Assembly: GCA_020851465.1 (NCBI GenBank) | Contig: JADZCR010000001.1 | Coordinates: forward strand, 434,001-498,000 | DNA: 64,000 nucleotides | From: Phycisphaeraceae bacterium | GTDB taxonomy: Bacteria; Planctomycetota; Phycisphaerae; Phycisphaerales; Phycisphaeraceae | Direction of reading: 5' to 3' | Shown: one piece after another, positions 19,342-29,019 of the stretch | Layout: each line of letters begins with the position of its first letter | Numbering within the stretch: the stretch's first letter is position 1 | Translations under genes and position numbers: made by a program | Notes under the pieces: model-generated | What the model saw: only the letters and a program-made list of their open reading frames with translations | Told to the model about the DNA's origin: nothing | Databases searched by the model: none

Positions 19342-19629
19342 ATGAGCGACATTGCACCCATCAGTCGGACCAATATCACCGGGCCGAACCCAAGCGGCCG
19401 GATTTCGGTTCCCGCCCCATCCGGGCCCACCGTTAATCGCGGTGATGATACGGTTGAACTCTCCAGTGCGTCACAGACCGCCAAGAACCTCCTGGCCAAA
19501 CTCCGGGAAGGCACCGATCTGCGCCATGATCTGATCTCGCGTATCCGTCGTGAAGAAGCTGCGGGCACCTATGTGACCGACGATAAGATTGACGCAGCGA
19601 TTGACAATCTGATGGATGATCTGGATTGA
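19342..19629 (+). CDS. FlgM-like anti-sigma-28 factor
   Basis: A 95-residue protein with the FlgM pattern. The disordered N-terminal half is rich in Pro, Ser and Gly; then come VELSSASQTAKNLLAKLRE, a helix ending in ISRIRREEAAGTYV, and TDDKIDAAIDNLMDDL. FlgM proteins bind FliA (sigma-28) until the hook-basal body is built. Strong ribosome site GAGGAG 7-8 bases before the ATG and an intrinsic terminator just after the stop show a single-gene unit. No flagellar genes are near, so the partner sigma factor is elsewhere or may be another ECF/sigma-28-like factor. Confidence 0.82.
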   Translation: MSDIAPISRTNITGPNPSGRISVPAPSGPTVNRGDDTVELSSASQTAKNLLAKLREGTDLRHDLISRIRREEAAGTYVTDDKIDAAIDNLMDDLD

Positions 19630-19657
19630 ACTAAACCAACAAGCGAATCTTTGATCC

Positions 19658-19690
19658 GGCCGCCCGCGACCATACTCGGGCGGCCTTTTA
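19658..19690 (+). terminator. Intrinsic terminator after the FlgM-like gene
   Basis: A 9-bp perfect stem (GGCCGCCCG, 19658-19666, with CGGGCGGCC, 19677-19685) and a 10-base loop, followed by TTTTAATT. It lies 29 bp beyond the stop codon. Confidence 0.88.
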
Positions 19691-19769
19691 ATTGTCCCCC
19701 AAAAGCCAAAGTCTCCGACCTGTATCCCGGCATAGGACTGTCAGGAGGCGGCCGCTATGACTCTGACGA

Positions 19770-21002
19770 TTATTTTGCTGATTCGTTGGAATCCGGCGCG
19801 GCGAGGTTAGTCGCAGCATTTGCCGCATCTTCCTTCATCTGAATGGCGTGACGATGGCCAGCCTTGTAAGCAGTGACGACGATAAACGCGAAGAACGCAA
19901 AGAAGATCGCCAGGATGTATCGCCAGCGGGTGAATACCACCATCATCGTGCAGCCGAGCACCGCAAACATCGCTGCCAGCAGGTACATGGAGATCACCGC
20001 AACCTTAACACTCGTGCCCTTTCCGATACGGAAACGCTGTGCCCACCGGAGAAAGAGGTGGTGAAGGTGCTGGTTGTCGGGGCTCAGAATAGGCTGGCCG
20101 CGCATCTTCCGACGGAAAATGGCCAGCGTCGTATCCGTGATGGGTAACGCGAAAATAATGAGGCCCGCGATAACCAGCAGCGGTCCGCGGTTAGGTACGT
20201 GAGTGAATTGAAGAATGGTTGAGATGCTCAAATAACCCAGTAACAGCGATCCCGCATCGCCCATAAAAATATTGGCGGGATTGAAGTTATACGGTAAGAA
20301 TCCCGCAATGGTCCCCAGAAGTGCGAGGCACAAAACAATGCGCGTAGAGTCGGTTGGGCTGAGTTGGCTCGAATCGGTAGCAGCATACGCGGCCAGAAAT
20401 AGAAATCCCGTTGCCGCGATGCCGGTTACTCCAGCAGCCAGCCCATCAAGTCCGTCGAGCAGGTTAACGGAATTGCATCCTCCGACCACAAAAATCGTGA
20501 TGATTGCTGCACCAAGCCAGTAGCTAAGTTGCGTAACGAGAGGGAAGGGCGGGATGTGTGCCGCGGCAAATAGATCGGCGGCAAGTGTCTGGCCGACATC
20601 AGACTGCCAGACGAGCGCAGCCGTGGTCAGCAGTTGGCCGCCGATTTTTACCCGTGGACTGATCCGCCATACGTCATCAATGAGGCCGGTGACCGCGATA
20701 ATCACAGCCCCGACCACGATTGCCCACGGTACCTGCACGGGACCGGATGAGGGCATACGGACGTAGCAGAAGAGAACACCTCCAAGCCAGCCGAGCAAGA
20801 TCGCAACACCGCCGAGGTAGGCGATCGGCTCAGTGTGTGTTTTACGCTTCTGGTCTGGGCGATCAACGATGCCGTTGGCAATTGCAAGTCTGCGGAGAAG
20901 CGGCGTGCTCAGGAGTGAAATGGTCAACGCAATAAAGAAAACACCCATATGGGGTGAAATCACGTCGGTCATCGAAAGGTCGGCCAGAAGAAGTTGAGTC
21001 AT
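19770..21002 (-). CDS. WecA/TagO-type undecaprenyl-phosphate sugar-1-phosphate transferase
   Basis: A 410-residue polytopic membrane protein of the MraY/WecA superfamily with about 11 hydrophobic segments. Signature sites are the catalytic Asp pair at 109-110 (GLIDDVWRI), NSVNLLDGLDGLAAG (about 177-191), NIFMGDAGS (about 244-252) and the cytoplasmic QHLHHLFLRWAQR loop near 300. These features fit transfer of GlcNAc-1-P or a similar sugar phosphate onto undecaprenyl phosphate, the first step of polysaccharide repeat assembly. The start codon overlaps the epimerase stop by one base (TGATG), so the two are translationally coupled. It is the last gene of the exopolysaccharide operon. Confidence 0.88.
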   Translation of the reverse strand: MTQLLLADLSMTDVISPHMGVFFIALTISLLSTPLLRRLAIANGIVDRPDQKRKTHTEPIAYLGGVAILLGWLGGVLFCYVRMPSSGPVQVPWAIVVGAVIIAVTGLIDDVWRISPRVKIGGQLLTTAALVWQSDVGQTLAADLFAAAHIPPFPLVTQLSYWLGAAIITIFVVGGCNSVNLLDGLDGLAAGVTGIAATGFLFLAAYAATDSSQLSPTDSTRIVLCLALLGTIAGFLPYNFNPANIFMGDAGSLLLGYLSISTILQFTHVPNRGPLLVIAGLIIFALPITDTTLAIFRRKMRGQPILSPDNQHLHHLFLRWAQRFRIGKGTSVKVAVISMYLLAAMFAVLGCTMMVVFTRWRYILAIFFAFFAFIVVTAYKAGHRHAIQMKEDAANAATNLAAPDSNESAK

Positions 21003-22009
21003 CAGGTTGTGGCAGCGGGTGATGGTTTGGTCTGGCTCGCCGCGTCGAATACAAGCTCCGCCAGTGTTTGCTCAAGAGTAAACGCTGGTTTGAAGCCGAT
21101 CGCGCTGCGTATTCGGGTCAGGTCGGGAACGCGGCGGCGCGGATCCTCAAAACCTGGCTCATAGGCCTGTGCGTAGGGTATCAAACGCTTGCTTGCGGTT
21201 TTTGCCATACCCAGTTTTTGCGCGGTCGCAATGACCAATTCCGCCAGATGGCTGACGGTGATTTCACGATCAGAGCCAACATTAAATATCTTGCCGTGAT
21301 GCCGTGGGTCACCCAGCAATGCAGTCAGAGCACGAACAACATCACGCACATCACAGAAGGCACGTGTCTGTTGGCCGTCACCATAGATTTCGAGTTCACC
21401 GCCTTCGATCGCACGTTGCACGAATCTCGGCACAACCATGCCGTAGCGTCCGATTTGACGCAGTCCGATGGTATTGAACAAACGAACGATAACCATTCCC
21501 ACCCCGTGTTTGGCATGGTGCGCTAGCGCTAGGTGTTCGTCGAGAGCTTTGGATAGTGCGTAGCTCCAGCGTGAAGAGGTGGTCGGGCCGAGTATCAGAT
21601 CATCATCTTCATTGAGTGGAATTTTGACGGCCTTGCCATACACCTCGCTTGACGAAGTGATGAGGATTGAAGCACCGGCTTGACGAGCAGCGTCGAGGAT
21701 ACGAGCAGTCTCCTCGACATTGTTGCGGATCATATTGAACGGGTCGTCCACAACGAGTCTGACACCGACTGCTGCGGCAAGGTGATAAACCTCACGGACA
21801 CCTTGCAGCAGGTGTGGATCGTGCGTGAGGGCCTCGCCGATACTTGATTCGATAATACGGCAGCGATTATCGAGGAGGTGTGCGATGTTGGAGCGACGGC
21901 CAGTAGAGAAAGAGTCAACGAGAATCACTTCATCCCCACGGGCTTTGAGCAGCTCAGCCAGGTGGGAGCCGATGAACCCCGCGCCGCCAGTGATGAGTGA
22001 TTTGGCCAT
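21002..22009 (-). CDS. NAD-dependent nucleotide-sugar epimerase/dehydratase
   Basis: A 335-residue extended SDR. It has the N-terminal GGAGFIGSHLAELL nucleotide loop, a DSFSTGRRSNI segment, SSSEVYGK, the catalytic SYALSKALDEHL Tyr-x3-Lys, and the RLFNTIGLRQ and FNVGSDREI motifs. It should interconvert or dehydrate a UDP- or dTDP-sugar for the polysaccharide built by this locus. Sequence alone does not separate 4-epimerase from UDP-glucuronate decarboxylase. It lies between the Wzc-like gene (100 bp upstream) and the WecA-like gene (1-bp overlap). Confidence 0.88.
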   Translation of the reverse strand: MAKSLITGGAGFIGSHLAELLKARGDEVILVDSFSTGRRSNIAHLLDNRCRIIESSIGEALTHDPHLLQGVREVYHLAAAVGVRLVVDDPFNMIRNNVEETARILDAARQAGASILITSSSEVYGKAVKIPLNEDDDLILGPTTSSRWSYALSKALDEHLALAHHAKHGVGMVIVRLFNTIGLRQIGRYGMVVPRFVQRAIEGGELEIYGDGQQTRAFCDVRDVVRALTALLGDPRHHGKIFNVGSDREITVSHLAELVIATAQKLGMAKTASKRLIPYAQAYEPGFEDPRRRVPDLTRIRSAIGFKPAFTLEQTLAELVFDAASQTKPSPAATT

Positions 22010-22109
22010 GGTACGCAGGATTGATAGCCGATAAGCGGTGGATTTACGTCCCGCGAGGAAGACAGAGCCTCTGTTCAGGGAACAAATTCGGTGATCGATG
22101 ATTCAGGAA

Positions 22110-24353
22110 TCAATCGCCATCCCCGTGCTTCACTGCAGGAGCTTTTCGTGTTAGTGCGGCTTTGGCTCCGGCCGGCCGGACAGCCTCGCGGTAGCGATAG
22201 AATTCCTCGTAGTTCTTGCGGAAATAACCACCCGCGCTGGAACGCACGCCGTTGAGAATGATGCCCAGCACGTCGGCGCGTTGGCCTTCAAACTGTCGCA
22301 TCATTCGGCTGACCGTACCACGCTGATCCTTCAACGCACGAATGACGATTACGACCGCATCCACGTGACGAGCCAGGTGCTGACTCTCGGAGGTGATCAA
22401 GGCTGGCGGAGCATCGATAAGGATGATGTCGTATCGGCTTTCAAGTTGTGTGAGAAGCTGACGGAATGCAGGGCTATCAAGTAGTTCAGGTGGAGCATCT
22501 TTCGAATCTCCCACTGGCAGTACATCGAGACGCGGTTCGTTCTTGTGAACGATGGCATCTTCAAGCTTGGCGGTGCCTCGGAGTACCTCGATAAGGCCGG
22601 GTTTCGCTGCAGTTTCAAAAATACTGTGCTGGATGGGACGTCGGAAATTGACTTCGAGCACGAGGACGCGCTTGCCGTTGTAGGCCATGCTCAACGCAAG
22701 ATTGCTGGCGATGGTAGATGATCCGCAGCCGCCCTGGGCACAGACAAGCATGAGCGTCTTGTAGCCGCGTCGATCCGCGCGGGCGAGGATCCCCGTGCGA
22801 ATTTGGCGGAAAGATTCGGCAATGAGGCCGGAAGGATCGGTACGGACTGCAGTTTCGATCCGCGCTGGGCCAAGCGGATCCTCAGCCGATTCGGGCACGA
22901 TGCCCAGAAGCTCAGCATTGGGCAGCAGGCGGACATCCGCGGGACTCTTGATCCGTTGATCGAGCAGTTCTTTGGTGAATACGACCAGCAACGCCAGCCC
23001 CAAAAACAAAATGGTGGATCCGGTCGCAATGCTGGCGAACTTTGGATACGTCATTTCCGGTGAAGTGGGGCGGAGCGCGTAATCGACGCCTTGGAAGTCG
23101 GGGCGTCGCCGCCGCATATCGATTTCCTGGAGCTGCATCGTTGCGTTGTCCTTACGCTGAGCCACAACGGCGAGCGATGCTTTTTTGTTTTCATAGTCCT
23201 GGAATTTCTGTGCAATCTCAGCCGTCTTTTTTCGCAGTTCATCCAGTTTGAACTGGAGACTCTTCATCTGGCTTTCTGCGATGTCGTACTGTGCCTTGGC
23301 GGCGGCGACTTTCGTTGCCTGATTTTCACGGAGCAGTCGATCGACTTCTCTTTGCCGTTCCTGTTCGGTGGCGATGATCGTCTGATCTACATCCTGAATA
23401 GAGCGATGATTGGGTGCGAAGCGGTTGAGTAATACCTCACGCTGTTCACGCAGGCTGCGCAATCGCTCGTCACGGCTTTGCACTGACGGTGCCCGCTCGA
23501 TTTCCTGCATCTGCTCGGGTGTCGGGACGAAACGACCTGCTTTTTGTGCTTCGAGAGCGGACTCATACGCCTGTTTGCTCTCCTCATAAGCGGGTTGCAT
23601 GCGTGACCGTGCCAGTGCGACTTCGGTGTAGGCGATTACCGTGTCGTTGCGATTCGGATCCATGTTGAGCAGATCGTTATTGATGGCGAATGTCCGCAGG
23701 TCTTCCTGAATGCGGGCAAGCTCTTCGGTGGCTCGCTGTTGTTCCTCGAACCACACGCGGCGAACCTTTTCCGTATTCGAGTTAATCCCAAAGACGTAAC
23801 GACGGATATAGACGTTGATAATCGTGTCAACGATGGGCTGGAGATCGTCAGGGTTTTTACCCTCAAACGCGACGAAAATAAGGGTTGTACGAGGGGGGTT
23901 GCTCACCTTGAGTCGTTCACGCATGTCCTTCTTGAGCGCGATGGGATCGTTCTTGAGCGAGTTGTACCAGGCGGTCCGTTGAACTTCGCTGCTCGCCAAT
24001 GCTTCTTCAAGGACGTCGTCACCTTCGAGGAGGACCAGTTGGTTTTGGATCAACGTCTGGAGGTATTCCGCCGACGCGCGGGGAGCACCGCCGGTTGTCG
24101 GATCGGTGGAGACGCCTACGCTTCCTGAGACGACGAGCGTTGCAGTGCTGGAGTATTCGGGGGCGTACTGTTTGAGAACCAGATAGACAGCCACGCCCAC
24201 GACAAACCCGATCACAGCTGTGAAGATCAGCAAACGGGTGTACTGGCGCAGAATGCGGATTGGATCCAGCGGGGTAAATCGTGTGGATGTCGGCGCAGAG
24301 GCCGCGGCAGGTCCAACCGGAGAAGAAAGCGGAGTTAATGGAGTCGCGGTCAT
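22110..24353 (-). CDS. Wzz/Wzc-like polysaccharide chain-length protein with degenerate BY-kinase domain
   Basis: A 747-residue fusion. An N-terminal Wzz domain has one membrane helix at about 40-60, a long periplasmic coiled coil (about 200-420) and a second helix at about 440-460. A cytoplasmic BY-kinase-like domain follows (about 500-720), with a Tyr-rich tail (Tyr710, 715, 719, 721). The Walker A segment reads CAQGGCGSST (538-547), so Ser545 stands where the catalytic lysine of GEGKST should be. The Walker A' motif reads VLEVNFRRP, with Glu567 and Asn569 in place of the two Asp. Walker B (IILIDAPP, Asp647) is intact. It probably controls polymer length and export, but autokinase activity is doubtful. 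Confidence 0.9.
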   Translation of the reverse strand: MTATPLTPLSSPVGPAAASAPTSTRFTPLDPIRILRQYTRLLIFTAVIGFVVGVAVYLVLKQYAPEYSSTATLVVSGSVGVSTDPTTGGAPRASAEYLQTLIQNQLVLLEGDDVLEEALASSEVQRTAWYNSLKNDPIALKKDMRERLKVSNPPRTTLIFVAFEGKNPDDLQPIVDTIINVYIRRYVFGINSNTEKVRRVWFEEQQRATEELARIQEDLRTFAINNDLLNMDPNRNDTVIAYTEVALARSRMQPAYEESKQAYESALEAQKAGRFVPTPEQMQEIERAPSVQSRDERLRSLREQREVLLNRFAPNHRSIQDVDQTIIATEQERQREVDRLLRENQATKVAAAKAQYDIAESQMKSLQFKLDELRKKTAEIAQKFQDYENKKASLAVVAQRKDNATMQLQEIDMRRRRPDFQGVDYALRPTSPEMTYPKFASIATGSTILFLGLALLVVFTKELLDQRIKSPADVRLLPNAELLGIVPESAEDPLGPARIETAVRTDPSGLIAESFRQIRTGILARADRRGYKTLMLVCAQGGCGSSTIASNLALSMAYNGKRVLVLEVNFRRPIQHSIFETAAKPGLIEVLRGTAKLEDAIVHKNEPRLDVLPVGDSKDAPPELLDSPAFRQLLTQLESRYDIILIDAPPALITSESQHLARHVDAVVIVIRALKDQRGTVSRMMRQFEGQRADVLGIILNGVRSSAGGYFRKNYEEFYRYREAVRPAGAKAALTRKAPAVKHGDGD

Positions 24354-24409
24354 GTCGTCCTCATAAAGTCGGCGGGGATTATTCCCGCAGTCAAAGGGTC
24401 ATTTTCCGG

Positions 24410-27400
24410 TCATTTACTACCTAGGCGTTTGCTGGCGGCGTCAAAGACCTCCTGATCGTGAGCTTGTTCCGCCAGATCCTTGGCGATACGGAACATTTCC
24501 ATCGCTTCGACACGCGAACCACCCGCCAGGAGTACTTCAGCCAGATGGTATGTATTGGTAGAAAACTTGAGCTTGTCGGTGCTACGGCGGAGATTATCCC
24601 GTGCGGCAGCAATCTCGCCAGCCTTGAACTGCACCCACCCCAGCGTGTCGAGCACCTGAGGCTCGTCGGGTAACAGTTTACTGGCGCGTTCCGCCAGAGG
24701 CAGGGCTTCCTTCGCTTGGTTTAAATGCACCGCAAGGTTGTAGGCGAGATTGTTAAGAGCAGCTGTTTCGTTGGGCTGGTCTTTCAAAATCTCCCGATAA
24801 ATATCGGCAGATTCAGCATACTTGCCGTTAAGTTCAAAGACGTGCGCCAGTGCTCGCTGGTACGCAAGTTTCGAGCTTGGATCGTTGGGTGGCAAACTAT
24901 CACGTAACGCCAGCAGCCGCGAAAGAGCTGCACCGTACTGCTTTGATTCCCCTTCGATGCTTGTCAGGATCATTTCCAATGCAAACTTGCGTGGACCCAC
25001 AGCCAGTGGCTGGAGTAAAGAAATCGCTGCGGCGGGATTAAGCCCCATCACAACCTGTCTGGCGATAGCGGTCAGTTGCGGAACACTGGTTGCCTGTTCA
25101 ATCGCACTCTGGAAGGCGGCTTTGGCGGCATCAGATTGGCCAGCACCAGCCAGTGCCCGGCCCTGAAGAGCACGAAGCAGCGGAACACGGTTGGTAAATT
25201 CAGCCGCATTGCGCAGCAGCTCGATGGTCTCTGTGTACTTCTTTTGATTATTAAGTTCCACCACTAGATCAATCAGGTTCTGCGGTGAGTTTTCCAGTTT
25301 GTATGCCTGACGGTACTTCGAAAGTGCTTCGTCGGGTTTTCGATCCATGGCCAAAAGCTGCCCCTGGAGTCGGACCCAGAGAGATTCCTTGGAAAACAGT
25401 GTGGCAGCCTCATCAACAAGTCGCTTGGCCGCGATGGTATTGCGTGTCAGGAGGTAGGAATTAAAAAGCTGCAGCCGCGTTTCAGCATCGCGAGGGTTAC
25501 GTGCTACGAGCGTTGTAAGCTGGCTGAACGCTTCTTCCTGCTGTCCATGTCGGAGCAGAAATTCTGCAAGCGTACGACGGGCAGCAATCATGTTGGGAGC
25601 CACTTCGACTGCCTTGCGCAGGTCTGCGAGTGCCTGATCCTGTTTGTCCTTCATCCCGGAAAGCAGTTGAGCTCGTTCAAAGTAAATGCCGCCGTAGTCG
25701 GGGAACTTTTCAACGCCATGATCGAGCACCACCAGGGCACCGGGGTTGTCGCCTTTGGTCGTCATGATGCGCGAGCGAAGCAGGATCGTTGCGGGTGATT
25801 CTCCATGCTTACCCTCGATGCGGTCGAGGGTGGCCCGTGCATCATCACTTTTACCAGCCGAGAGCAGAGCTTCGACGTAACGTTCTCCAACGCTGCGATC
25901 ATCTGGAGCCGCTTCCCAGATTGTCTGGTAAACCGCCGATGCCGCGGCAAAATCCTGCCCATCGTAGAGAATGTCCGCCATCTCCCGACTGGCGGGACGA
26001 GACTTTATGTCTTCGTGCTGTATCGCCTGGCGGTATGCAGCCATTGAGGCGTTGGGATCGTTAATTGCCCTGAGGTATCGCGCCAGGGCCACCCAATCCT
26101 CGACGGTTGTTTTATCCCCCTTGGCACTGACGAAGTCCTGGAGGAGCTTCCGGCCGGCTGGTGGATCGCCGAGATTTTTATAGGTGTATGCGACAGCAGC
26201 TACGGTATTGATGCTGTCGGGGTCATCCTTGAGCAGATCATTGGCGACCGCCAGCGATTGATCCTTGCGCTTCATCGTGGATAACAGGATCGCCAGGGCA
26301 CGTCGATTTTCGAAGTCGCGCGGATTCGACTTCATCAGATCCTGGCGGATTGTCAGCACACGATCCTTGTCTCCTTTTTCAGCTTCATAATTGAGGTACT
26401 GCGCCCGGAGAGCGGGATCCTGTGAAGCAAACCCGTAAGCGCGACGGATGTTGTCGAGAGCCTGTGCGGTATCACCGGTCATGTCCTGCACTGCTGCAAG
26501 ACCGCGCAGCGCGTCCACGTTATTAGCTCGCTGCTGAAGGGCTTCTTTATAGGCTTCGACAGCTTCGGAAAATTGTCCGCGGTAGCGATCCGCATCACCT
26601 TTGAGACGCCAGCCTTCGGAGTTCACCGGCAATGCTTGAACGGCTCGGAGGAAGTTGGCACTGGCCTGTTCAAACCGTCCGCGCGCCAATTCCAGTCGCC
26701 CGTAGTACATCGCACCGGCAGCCTGGTCCAGATTTTGTTTGGCGGCACGGGTGGCCAGTGCGTCAGCTTTGTCCCAGTCGGCTTCGCGCAACGCAACCTC
26801 GAACTGAATCTCAATAATTTCCGGCCCTTCGGGGTTCGCCTTGATTGCTTCCGCTAAGGCGGCCTCCGCCTTTTCGCGGTTGTTGGTCTGTCGATACAGC
26901 GAATAAAGCTGGAGGTTCTTCCGGTACGGGTCATCATCCTTCTGAATTACTTTTGTGATTTCGGCCAGAAGCGCTGCCTGATCCTGCTCGATTCCTGCCC
27001 GGAACAGTCGTGCCATTTCGGGCGAAAGGCCAGCCTTTTCCGCCTGCTCGAGATACGCTAGACGGTCTTCTTTCTTTTCCGTTAATCGAAACAGTTCCTG
27101 GATGAAGCGAGGATCCTTTGGATTGTTCTCAAAGCCCGCTTTGATGATGGCCAGAGCTTTGTCTTTTTGATTTGCCTGCACATAAAGCTGTGCCAGGGTG
27201 ATCTGCACTTCAGGGCGGTCCTGCTTCAGTGAAGAAACCAGTTTGATTGCATCGGTATAGCGTCCCTGTTGCGCCAGAATGTTGGCACTCAAGCCAATCG
27301 CTTCCTGGTTGTCTGGCTGGACCGCTCGAAAGGCCTGGAGTTCCTGCTGAGCCTTATCCCACTCAGCGGTGCGCATGTAAATCTTGGCTAGTTCCAAATG

Positions 27401-28846
27401 GGCTGGATAAAAGTCAGGGAAATTTGTGAGAATCTGGTTGTAGCGATCCGCAGCAGCGGAAACCTCACCCATTTGAAGACGAGCTACAGCTGACTTGAGC
27501 AGGATCGCAGGTGTCGCTCTCGCGCCTTGAAGTGTGATGGCGCGGTCGAGTTTAGTACTCGCTTCCTTCCATCGCTGCTCGATCAGTGCGACGCGGCCTT
27601 GACTGGCCAGAACACCGGGATCTTCCTGCCCGGCTTCGGCGGCAACACGGTCGATAACTGATTTCGCTTCCTTGATGAGTTTTTCCCGCTCATCCTGATC
27701 AGCTGTGCGCTCCGCTTTATTCAATACCAGCTCACTGTATAGCAGGGCTGATCCACGAATCACCTCGACATTGCGTCCCAACTCCATTGGTACGCCGGAA
27801 AGCGGCATTTCGCTCAGACGCTTGAAAACCTTGGCGGACTCATCGGGCTTATCCATCATTGCGATGGTGGCCGCCAGGAACTCGAGCCGGATATTTTTGG
27901 GGTGTGCCTTGGCCATCATTGCCAGCAGAGCCTCGGCACGGTTTTGTCCGCGAGTACGATTAGGTTTGTCAGTCTTTTCGCGGTCAGTAGCTGCCAGCAA
28001 CTGCATCGAAGTCTCGAGCAGCCTGGGATCGGGATTACTCTGAAGTGCTTTCTCCAGCCGGTTCACCAGCGAGGTGACCTCTGCGGTGTCTTTAAGCTCG
28101 AGGTGTACCAGTGCTGCATCGTGAATCCGCTGCGCATCATCGGGTTTCTGTTCAAGACTCTGGGTAATGATTTTTCGTGCTTCCTTGCGCAGAGCGTTGG
28201 CTTTGTTGGGATCGCGACCGGGTTGATCGAGATAATTGGCCTGGCGGATATCAAAAAGGGCAAGATAGAAAATCGTCTCGTGATCGTTGGGAAATTTTTC
28301 GCGGGCTGCATTCAGGTCCGCGGCAATGCGCTCGCGCTCCTCGGCACTGAAGTCCAGGCTCGTCATGCGGACGGTCTGCGCCATACCGCGAAATTTCCGA
28401 CTGACAACAGAATCGGGATTACGTTGGAGTGTTGCGTCGGCGCTCTTGAGCAGCAGATCGAATTGCTGCACTTCCATCAGAAGGCGGTAGATCGTTTCGA
28501 GAGATTTGTAATCCTTCGGGTTGTTTCTGGCGGCATTCTGATATGCAGCATTCATCTGCGAGAACGCGGCCTGTGCGTCACGTGCGGTGTTGACTGGTGT
28601 GTTGCGGGTCGCCTCAGCGAGTTTGAAACTCAACTCTGCGTCGGTGGGGACTTTGCCCAAAGCTCGTCCGTAGTGCATCTGGGCGACAGCCCACTCGCCT
28701 TTCGCGGCGGCGGCATCACCCTTGGCGGTCTCCACTTTCGGATCAATGCGCATACGCCAGCGAGCTATCCCAGCCACGCCGACGCCGACCACAATCAGGA
28801 CAGCAATCAGGATGATGACGAACTTCGTATTAACACGACGCTTCAT
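24410..28846 (-). CDS. Giant TPR-repeat protein of the exosortase system (PrsT-like)
   Basis: About 1478 residues. The ATG at 28846 is preferred because AAGGA lies 7 bases upstream; the longer frame begins at a TTG (28867). A signal-anchor helix (about 8-28, IILIAVLIVVGVGVAGI) is followed by more than thirty TPR-type helical repeats rich in Ala, Leu and Asp/Pro turns (for example YYGRLELARGRFEQA, AYKEALQQRANNVDALRGLA, ETAALNNLAYNLA near the end). TPR proteins of the PrsT type accompany exosortase/EPS loci. This one is much longer than those I know and has no lipobox. It probably scaffolds the secretion or assembly machinery on the periplasmic side. Confidence 0.82.
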   Translation of the reverse strand: MKRRVNTKFVIILIAVLIVVGVGVAGIARWRMRIDPKVETAKGDAAAAKGEWAVAQMHYGRALGKVPTDAELSFKLAEATRNTPVNTARDAQAAFSQMNAAYQNAARNNPKDYKSLETIYRLLMEVQQFDLLLKSADATLQRNPDSVVSRKFRGMAQTVRMTSLDFSAEERERIAADLNAAREKFPNDHETIFYLALFDIRQANYLDQPGRDPNKANALRKEARKIITQSLEQKPDDAQRIHDAALVHLELKDTAEVTSLVNRLEKALQSNPDPRLLETSMQLLAATDREKTDKPNRTRGQNRAEALLAMMAKAHPKNIRLEFLAATIAMMDKPDESAKVFKRLSEMPLSGVPMELGRNVEVIRGSALLYSELVLNKAERTADQDEREKLIKEAKSVIDRVAAEAGQEDPGVLASQGRVALIEQRWKEASTKLDRAITLQGARATPAILLKSAVARLQMGEVSAAADRYNQILTNFPDFYPAHLELAKIYMRTAEWDKAQQELQAFRAVQPDNQEAIGLSANILAQQGRYTDAIKLVSSLKQDRPEVQITLAQLYVQANQKDKALAIIKAGFENNPKDPRFIQELFRLTEKKEDRLAYLEQAEKAGLSPEMARLFRAGIEQDQAALLAEITKVIQKDDDPYRKNLQLYSLYRQTNNREKAEAALAEAIKANPEGPEIIEIQFEVALREADWDKADALATRAAKQNLDQAAGAMYYGRLELARGRFEQASANFLRAVQALPVNSEGWRLKGDADRYRGQFSEAVEAYKEALQQRANNVDALRGLAAVQDMTGDTAQALDNIRRAYGFASQDPALRAQYLNYEAEKGDKDRVLTIRQDLMKSNPRDFENRRALAILLSTMKRKDQSLAVANDLLKDDPDSINTVAAVAYTYKNLGDPPAGRKLLQDFVSAKGDKTTVEDWVALARYLRAINDPNASMAAYRQAIQHEDIKSRPASREMADILYDGQDFAAASAVYQTIWEAAPDDRSVGERYVEALLSAGKSDDARATLDRIEGKHGESPATILLRSRIMTTKGDNPGALVVLDHGVEKFPDYGGIYFERAQLLSGMKDKQDQALADLRKAVEVAPNMIAARRTLAEFLLRHGQQEEAFSQLTTLVARNPRDAETRLQLFNSYLLTRNTIAAKRLVDEAATLFSKESLWVRLQGQLLAMDRKPDEALSKYRQAYKLENSPQNLIDLVVELNNQKKYTETIELLRNAAEFTNRVPLLRALQGRALAGAGQSDAAKAAFQSAIEQATSVPQLTAIARQVVMGLNPAAAISLLQPLAVGPRKFALEMILTSIEGESKQYGAALSRLLALRDSLPPNDPSSKLAYQRALAHVFELNGKYAESADIYREILKDQPNETAALNNLAYNLAVHLNQAKEALPLAERASKLLPDEPQVLDTLGWVQFKAGEIAAARDNLRRSTDKLKFSTNTYHLAEVLLAGGSRVEAMEMFRIAKDLAEQAHDQEVFDAASKRLGSK

Positions 28847-29019
28847 GAACGGTTCCTTGAGACTCAAGCCGGCATCCGTGATGACAGACAGCCGATGGCG
28901 GTATGTTCACAGCCGAAATTTTAGGCTGGTTTTTATTACGCTTCCTGTTCCCGAATACTTAGTTTTCGTCATTAAACGACGCTTCCTTGCGGGCTTGCGT
29001 CAATTACTCTGCTCCCTGG

